Origin: Arsenophonus sp045399315
GTDB lineage: Bacteria > Pseudomonadota > Gammaproteobacteria > Enterobacterales > Enterobacteriaceae
Assembly (NCBI GenBank): GCA_045399315.1
Contig: DAYVGO010000012.1
Location: 1-64,000 of the forward strand
Reading direction: 5' to 3'
Length of the DNA stretch: 64,000 bases
Numbering within the stretch: the first letter of the stretch is position 1; every line of letters begins with the position of its first letter. The position numbers and the translations under genes were made by a program. A model generated the notes under the pieces. The model made no database searches. It was given only the letters and a program-made list of their open reading frames with translations, and was not told where the DNA came from. Positions 59,647 to 64,000 of this stretch are shown here, in pieces.

Positions 59647-59955
59647 TTAAGCAATACCAGTGATTTTAACATCAGTAAACCACTGACGATGGCCCTGTTG
59701 TTTACGGCTATGTTTGCGGCGACGAAATTTAACAATTTTAATTTTCTCACCACGACCATGCGCAATAACTTCAGCTTTAACTTTGATGTCTTCAACGACA
59801 GGAGCACCGATTTTAATATCATCACCGTCGGCGATCATCAATACTTGATCGAACTCAACAGTTTCACCTGTTGCAATGTCTAGCTTTTCTAGGCGAACTG
59901 TTTGGCCTTCGCTAACTCGGTGTTGTTTACCACCACTTTGGAAAACCGCGTACAT
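59647..59955 (-). CDS. rplU: 50S ribosomal protein L21
   Basis: Binds 23S rRNA and L20. ATG 59955 (MYAVFQSGGKQHRVSEGQ) matches the family start; an in-frame ATG at 59973 adds six residues and lacks support. 102 residues with the basic patch KIKIVKFRRRKHSRKQQGHR. First gene of the rplU-rpmA-obgE set, divergent from ispB. Confidence 0.96.
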   Translation of the reverse strand: MYAVFQSGGKQHRVSEGQTVRLEKLDIATGETVEFDQVLMIADGDDIKIGAPVVEDIKVKAEVIAHGRGEKIKIVKFRRRKHSRKQQGHRQWFTDVKITGIA

Positions 59956-60231
59956 ATAAACTCCGCTTAACACACTCCCTTAGCATATTTGATTTCAGAG
60001 TGCATTTTATAAATATTCACAATAGGACGCGAATTTTACGCAAAAAAGCATCAGAAAACAAGTCTAGAATTCAATCTAATAATAAAAAATCTACTTTCTA
60101 AAGTGCATTTATTCCATAGCCGTTCATTTGTAATTTATTTTACAGTACAATCAATGACAGATTAACAGCACATGATCGCATAACTAAATTTTATGTTTAG
60201 GTAAAACCAAATTGATATAAGAATTTATAAA

Positions 60232-61203
60232 ATGAATTTAGAATCAATTATCCAGCTAACTGAAAAAGATATGGAAGCGGTTAATAAAACAATTCTGAAT
60301 CAATTAAATTCAGATGTCCGCCTCATTAATCAACTAGGCCACTATATTATTAGTGGTGGTGGAAAAAAAATTCGCCCAATTATTGCTATCCTGGTCGGCA
60401 GAGCTTTAGGATATCAAGGAAAAAAACATATTAATGTAGCGGCATTGGTTGAATTTATTCACACCGCAACATTACTACATGATGATGTAGTCGATGAGTC
60501 GACCATGCGACGTGGTAAAAAAACGGCAAATGCGGTTTTTGGTAATGCAGCCAGCGTATTAGTAGGAGACTTCATTTATACCAGATCATTTCAAATGATG
60601 ACAGCTCTTGACTCTATACCGGTTTTAAAACTGATGTCTGATGCCACAAATATCATCGCTGAAGGTGAGGTTTCACAATTAATCAATTGTAATAATCCCG
60701 ACATCACTGAAAATACCTATATGCAAATAATATATAGTAAAACTGCCCGCCTCTTTGAAGCTGCGACACATGCATCAGCGATTGTATCAGGTGCCAATGA
60801 AACCCAACAGCAAGCCTTACAAGATTATGGACGCTACCTTGGCACTGCCTTCCAACTGATTGATGATCTTCTGGATTATGATGCGGATAGCAACACTATT
60901 GGCAAAAATATAGGCGATGATTTAGATGAAGGAAAATTGACATTACCGCTACTTCATGCAATGAAAAAAGGATCCGCAGAAGAATCGGCACTTATTCGTA
61001 CCGCAATAGAAAAAGGTAATGGGCGTCATTTACTCAGTACCATATTAATTTCCATGAGACGTTATGGCTCTCTTGAATATACCCGTGAACGAGCTAAAGA
61101 GGAAGCTGATAAAGCAATTAAGGCTCTCGATTTCTTACCTAATTCATCTTATAAGGATGCTCTAATCAGCCTGGCTTACATTTCCGTTCAACGCCCCTCA
61201 TAA
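60232..61203 (+). CDS. ispB: Octaprenyl diphosphate synthase IspB
   Basis: Makes the C40 side chain of ubiquinone and menaquinone. 323 residues. First Asp-rich motif LLHDDVVDESTMRRGKKTAN and second LIDDLLDYDADS are intact, with GGGKKIRPIIA near the N-terminus. Divergent from rplU as in E. coli. Its retention shows quinone synthesis continues even though the O2-independent UbiTUV branch is lost. Confidence 0.97.
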   Translation: MNLESIIQLTEKDMEAVNKTILNQLNSDVRLINQLGHYIISGGGKKIRPIIAILVGRALGYQGKKHINVAALVEFIHTATLLHDDVVDESTMRRGKKTANAVFGNAASVLVGDFIYTRSFQMMTALDSIPVLKLMSDATNIIAEGEVSQLINCNNPDITENTYMQIIYSKTARLFEAATHASAIVSGANETQQQALQDYGRYLGTAFQLIDDLLDYDADSNTIGKNIGDDLDEGKLTLPLLHAMKKGSAEESALIRTAIEKGNGRHLLSTILISMRRYGSLEYTRERAKEEADKAIKALDFLPNSSYKDALISLAYISVQRPS

Positions 61204-61224
61204 TAGAAACTTTTCTGGAACAGA

Positions 61225-61617
61225 TCATCCTGTTCCAGAGTTATCTTCTTCCACCAATATCGCTTCACAACAACTGATATAACCAATTAACTTTTCTAGA
61301 CCTTCCCGCAAAATAAATTTAATAATCTTTTCACGCTCTTTTTTTGTTAATTGTTTATAAGCTTCGACCCAAATTAAAAAAGCATCCTGTCGTTTTCCCT
61401 TGCCCCGATAATCAATAGAGCTATCATTTATCGATAACACATTAAATACATCTTCAGGTAGACTACTGACGTGGTATTCAACAGCTTTGCCTTGAACTCC
61501 ACGTTTACGACGCTGCTCCCAACCTTCCCTGCGAGCCATTAGGTTGATACCTTGTGGTGATGAAGGCAAACCAACCAATCCAGCGAGTTCTTTCGCGGTA
61601 TACCATTCTTTTTTCAT
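61225..61617 (-). CDS. Mu-repressor-type HTH DNA-binding protein
   Basis: A 130-residue protein with an N-terminal Mu-type winged HTH: YTAKELAGLVGLPSSPQGIN, REGWEQRRKRGVQGKAVEYH, VSSLP. This block resembles the N-terminus of the phage Mu c repressor (KAVEYDVMSMP) and enterobacterial YfeC-like regulators, whose C-terminus also has the LLREG pattern (here FILREGLEKLIGY). It is convergent with ispB; the last bases form a 10-bp inverted repeat TCTGGAACAG/CTGTTCCAGA (61214-61239). It is divergent from the sfsB remnant. No other phage genes are near. Target unknown. Confidence 0.75.
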   Translation of the reverse strand: MKKEWYTAKELAGLVGLPSSPQGINLMARREGWEQRRKRGVQGKAVEYHVSSLPEDVFNVLSINDSSIDYRGKGKRQDAFLIWVEAYKQLTKKEREKIIKFILREGLEKLIGYISCCEAILVEEDNSGTG

Positions 61618-62183
61618 AATTTTCTCGCATCACTTTTGGTATTAATACATAACCTAATTCTGCAAATCTAATTGTTAAAAATGGTGGCCTCATTGATCGT
61701 TTTTTTCTTTAAAAATCCTCCTAATTTCTTAAACATAGAAAAAATCATTGAATAAAACCGTAGTGTTATTTCTTTTTTATCACTAGCAAATATTGTTCTC
61801 CTTTTTACTATCATTATTAACTAATTCTTTTTCTATTAATATCGGACAAATTATTTTATAACTATTAATCTTAAGGAATTAATATGAATTAAAAATCTTT
61901 ATTTTTGTCATTCTATTATACTGAAACAATATAACTAGAATTAATTACTTATACTCCTAATAAATTATAGAAAACCTCACTATATTTCCTAAAGTATCTA
62001 TAAAATTTCTCTATTTTTTGTAATAAAGTTCAAAAAAGAGCTTTTTAAGAAAAAGTAAGAAACTATTAAAGAAAAAATGTTATTTTATTTCTAATAACAA
62101 TTTCTCGTTCAAAATACATGTGAGAACTATCTGTTATTTATACCACTAATACAGCAATATATTTAATAGAAAAAGGATTAAAA
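61618..62183. other. AT-rich intergenic region without a recognisable gene
   Basis: About 565 bases between the Mu-type HTH gene and sfsB, one of the most AT-rich parts of the window. Stops occur in all frames. It must contain the divergent promoters of both regulators. I see many TATAAT-like strings but cannot single one out, and no paired repeats long enough to call an operator. Confidence 0.5.
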
Positions 62184-62459
62184 ATGATTTCACAGAAATC
62201 TGATTGGCATCCTACGGATATTTATTGCAATGCTAAGAAAACGCTGAACACATTAGCTGCTATCTCAAGAAACACAGGCTTAAGCTCATCAACACTAGCC
62301 AATGCTTTATCTCATCCTTAGCCAAAAGGAGAATGGATAATTGTAAACTTTTTAAACCTTCATCCTTCTGAAATATGGCCCAGTCGTTATTATGATTCCA
62401 ATACAGGAGAATTATTAGAACGAAATATTCGTCAATCTTCTAATAAAAATAATGAATAA
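62184..62459 (+). pseudogene. sfsB: Ner-like transcription factor SfsB (Nlp), one nonsense codon
   Basis: SfsB is a chromosomal relative of the Mu Ner protein. SD AAAGGA precedes ATG 62184, giving MISQKSDWHPTDIYCNAKKT. The HTH LAAISRNTGLSSSTLANALS is intact. A TAG at 62319-62321 (codon 46) replaces the Trp of the family (RPWPKGE), after which PKGEWIIVNFLNLHPSEIWP continues in frame to 62459. The only lesion is this nonsense codon. Position after ispB agrees with E. coli, but murA is not next to it. Confidence 0.88.
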
Positions 62460-62471
62460 ATTATAAAAAAA

Positions 62472-62491
62472 CCGCAGATTCATATCTGCAG
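62472..62491 (-). terminator. Terminator between sfsB and mdh
   Basis: CCGCAGAT/ATCTGCAG stem (one G-T pair) with a 4-base loop; on the minus strand followed by a T7 run. Ends mdh transcription, and the flanking A-run allows weak use in the other direction. Confidence 0.8.
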
Positions 62492-62517
62492 TTTATTATT
62501 TAATAAAATTAATAATA

Positions 62518-63456
62518 TTATTTATTAATAAAGTCTTCACCTAATTTAATATCATTATTGAGTGTCTCTAACATATTTCCCAATTTATTTTTTTCAAGTG
62601 TATTCATAATATTAATAGGTAATCTTTCTTCAATGCCATTTTTACCTAAACGGATTGGTTGAGCAAAAAAACGGGCATATTCACCGTCACTTTCTACATA
62701 AGCACATTCAATTATATTATCCTCACCATTTAAAGCTTTAATTAATGATAAACCAAATCGTGCAGCAGCTTGTCCCATTGAAAGTGTCGCTGACCCTCCA
62801 CCGGCTTTCGCTTCAACAACTTCAGTACCCGCATTTTGGATACGCTTGGTTAACTCTTCAGCTTCCTGCTCAGTAAAGCTAACACCTGGAATTTGAGAGA
62901 GTAACGGTAGAATAGTTACCCCCGAATGACCACCAACAACTCTAACTTCGATTTCTTGTGGTTTTTTACCTTTTAATTCAGCAACAAAAGTAATAGAACG
63001 AATAATATCTAAGGTTGTTACCCCAAATAGGCGATTTTTATCATACACACCAGCCTTTTTTAATACTTCTGCTGCTATCGGAACCGTGGTATTAACCGGA
63101 TTAGTAATAATACCAATTAACGCTTTAGGGCAGCTATGAGCAACTTTTTCAATAAGATTACGAACAATACCGGCATTGATATTAAATAAATCAGAACGAT
63201 CCATGCCGGGTTTCCGAGCAACACCTGCCGAAATTAATACCACATCAGCACCGTCAAGGGCAGGTGTTGGATCTTCACCAAAAAAACCAACTACCTTTAC
63301 ATCTGTTGGGATATGGCTTAAATCTTTAGCAACACCGGGGGTCACAGGAGCAATATCGTATAGAGAAAGCTCCGAGCCTGATGGAAGTTGATTTTTAAGA
63401 AGAAGTGCAAGTGCTTGGCCAATACCACCTGCTGCCCCAAGAATAGCTATTTTCAT
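62518..63456 (-). CDS. mdh: Malate dehydrogenase (NAD)
   Basis: TCA-cycle enzyme. 312 residues, the E. coli length. NAD fold KIAILGAAGGIGQALALLL, substrate arginines in SAGVARKPGMDRSDLF, and catalytic His in RVVGGHSGVTILPLLSQI. Divergent from argR as in E. coli. Intact, so oxidative TCA metabolism appears retained. Confidence 0.97.
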   Translation of the reverse strand: MKIAILGAAGGIGQALALLLKNQLPSGSELSLYDIAPVTPGVAKDLSHIPTDVKVVGFFGEDPTPALDGADVVLISAGVARKPGMDRSDLFNINAGIVRNLIEKVAHSCPKALIGIITNPVNTTVPIAAEVLKKAGVYDKNRLFGVTTLDIIRSITFVAELKGKKPQEIEVRVVGGHSGVTILPLLSQIPGVSFTEQEAEELTKRIQNAGTEVVEAKAGGGSATLSMGQAAARFGLSLIKALNGEDNIIECAYVESDGEYARFFAQPIRLGKNGIEERLPINIMNTLEKNKLGNMLETLNNDIKLGEDFINK

Positions 63457-63811
63457 GCTGATACTCCTTTTATATGATTACACTTCGAAATGGCTTAAAA
63501 TTTTCATATTACATACGTTATTCATAAGACAGTCTATTCATTACGATTAATTGTTATTATTGGCTATATTTTATGAATTTTCTTCTTTCATTTTAAATAA
63601 AAACCTTATGTACTAATACGATAAGGGGCACTTTTTTAATATTGTTCAGTCAACAGTTTAATATCGTGATATAATGTCTATTTTCTACAAATAACATTAT
63701 TCCTTCTAAACAAAAATTCATCGCTAATTTCTACAAGATAGGTAAATAACTAACGAATAATTTTTATTATCGCTATTTTTATTATTTTTCGTAGCACTAT
63801 AGATAGACTCT

Positions 63812-63839
63812 TTGTTGAATAAAAATTCACCTTTATACA
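63812..63839 (+). promoter_or_regulatory. argR promoter overlapped by an ARG box
   Basis: TGAATAAAAATTCA (63816-63829) is a perfect match to the core of the ArgR site (TGAAT-N4-ATTCA). It overlaps a plausible sigma-70 promoter: -35 TTGTTG (63812-63817), 16-base spacer, -10 TATACA (63834-63839). A second adjoining ARG box at the usual 3-base spacing is not convincing. This fits autorepression of argR by arginine-bound ArgR. Confidence 0.8.
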
Positions 63840-63877
63840 TAATATCGCTCTACTTAACGTCTTGAAAAAGGTGATTT

Positions 63878-64000
63878 ATGTATTCTTCTTCTAAACAAGA
63901 AGATCTAGTAAAGGCTTTTAAGGCCCTGCTCAAGGAAGAAAAATTTAGTTCACAAAGTGAGATCGTTATAGCATTACAAGAGCAAGGCTTTGAAAATATA
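63878..64000 (+). CDS. argR: Arginine repressor ArgR (5' end, cut by window)
   Basis: SD AAAAAGG precedes ATG 63878. The visible 41 codons, MYSSSKQEDLVKAFKALLKE then EKFSSQSEIVIALQEQGFEN, are the winged-HTH N-terminus of ArgR, which binds ARG boxes as an arginine-loaded hexamer. The rest lies outside the window, so integrity of the oligomerisation domain cannot be judged. Confidence 0.95.
   Translation, partial: MYSSSKQEDLVKAFKALLKEEKFSSQSEIVIALQEQGFENI

Noticed and set aside
61214..61239. Inverted repeat TCTGGAACAG/CTGTTCCAGA as an ispB terminator
   Set aside because: No T-run follows on either strand and it overlaps the 3' end of the HTH gene; kept only as a note in that entry.
61225..62459. 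Mu-like prophage remnant
   Set aside because: Only two regulator-type genes are present, both also known as chromosomal families, with no transposase, MuB-like or structural phage gene nearby.

Overview
The window is chromosomal DNA from an AT-rich member of the Enterobacterales. The housekeeping genes (valS, pyrBI, deaD-pnp-rpsO-truB-rbfA-infB-nusA-rimP-metY, leuU-secG-glmM-folP-ftsH-rlmE, greA, obgE-rpmA-rplU, ispB, mdh/argR) are very close to those of E. coli and largely keep its gene order. Low GC, a heavy load of recent pseudogenes, and a decaying Inv/Spa-Prg (SPI-1-like) type III secretion locus together suggest a host-restricted insect symbiont of the Arsenophonus/Providencia type. That placement is inferred from remembered family similarity, not from a search.

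Layout. 1-1,024: an IS3-family transposase scrap abuts a broken type I methyltransferase gene (hsdM). 1,225-1,309: tRNA-Leu(CAA). 1,512-11,980: a divergent type III secretion island in which every gene is damaged: sctD-F-I-J-K-L on the minus strand; invF, sctC, sctW, sctN, sctO, sctP, sctQ, sctR and a tip-protein remnant on the plus strand. Two deletion junctions have removed the export gate (sctV), sctS/T/U and the translocators. 12,190-13,491: ampH pseudogene. 13,548-26,602: lptG-lptF, pepA-holC-valS, an unusual rraB with a duplicated N-terminus, the attenuator-controlled pyrL-pyrB-pyrI operon, ridA, and a dead anaerobic ribonucleotide reductase pair (nrdD/nrdG) that still carries paired NrdR boxes. 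27,071-31,587: the yhbP-yhbQ-yhbS-ubiT/ubiU-ubiV neighbourhood, mostly pseudogenes. 31,591-34,620: a decayed HlyD plus two-permease exporter. 34,801-37,202: btsS-btsR, with a damaged btsS 5' end. 37,288-49,799: the deaD to metY/leuU translation and RNA-decay block on the minus strand, with nlpI dead in the middle. 49,855-56,361: secG, glmM, folP, ftsH, rlmE, yhbY, greA. 56,627-58,016: dacB pseudogene. 58,074-64,000: obgE, rpmA, rplU, ispB, a Mu-repressor-type HTH gene, broken sfsB, mdh and the 5' end of argR.

How it fits together. Translation, RNA turnover, LPS transport, pyrimidine, folate and quinone side-chain synthesis are kept. What is lost falls into functional sets: secretion and invasion (type III system), restriction-modification, anaerobic life (NrdDG and the O2-independent ubiquinone factors UbiT/U/V), and peptidoglycan trimming (AmpH, DacB, NlpI). 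Lesions are mostly single nonsense codons and one-base frameshifts, several at Trp codons or poly-A tracts, which points to recent decay. I found no CRISPR array, no intact mobile element and no convincing new biological system. The best oddities are the RraB duplication, the retained NrdR control region with its adjoining 12-bp inverted repeat, the terminator inside the infB-rbfA interval, and the divergent Mu-c-like/Ner-like regulator pair.
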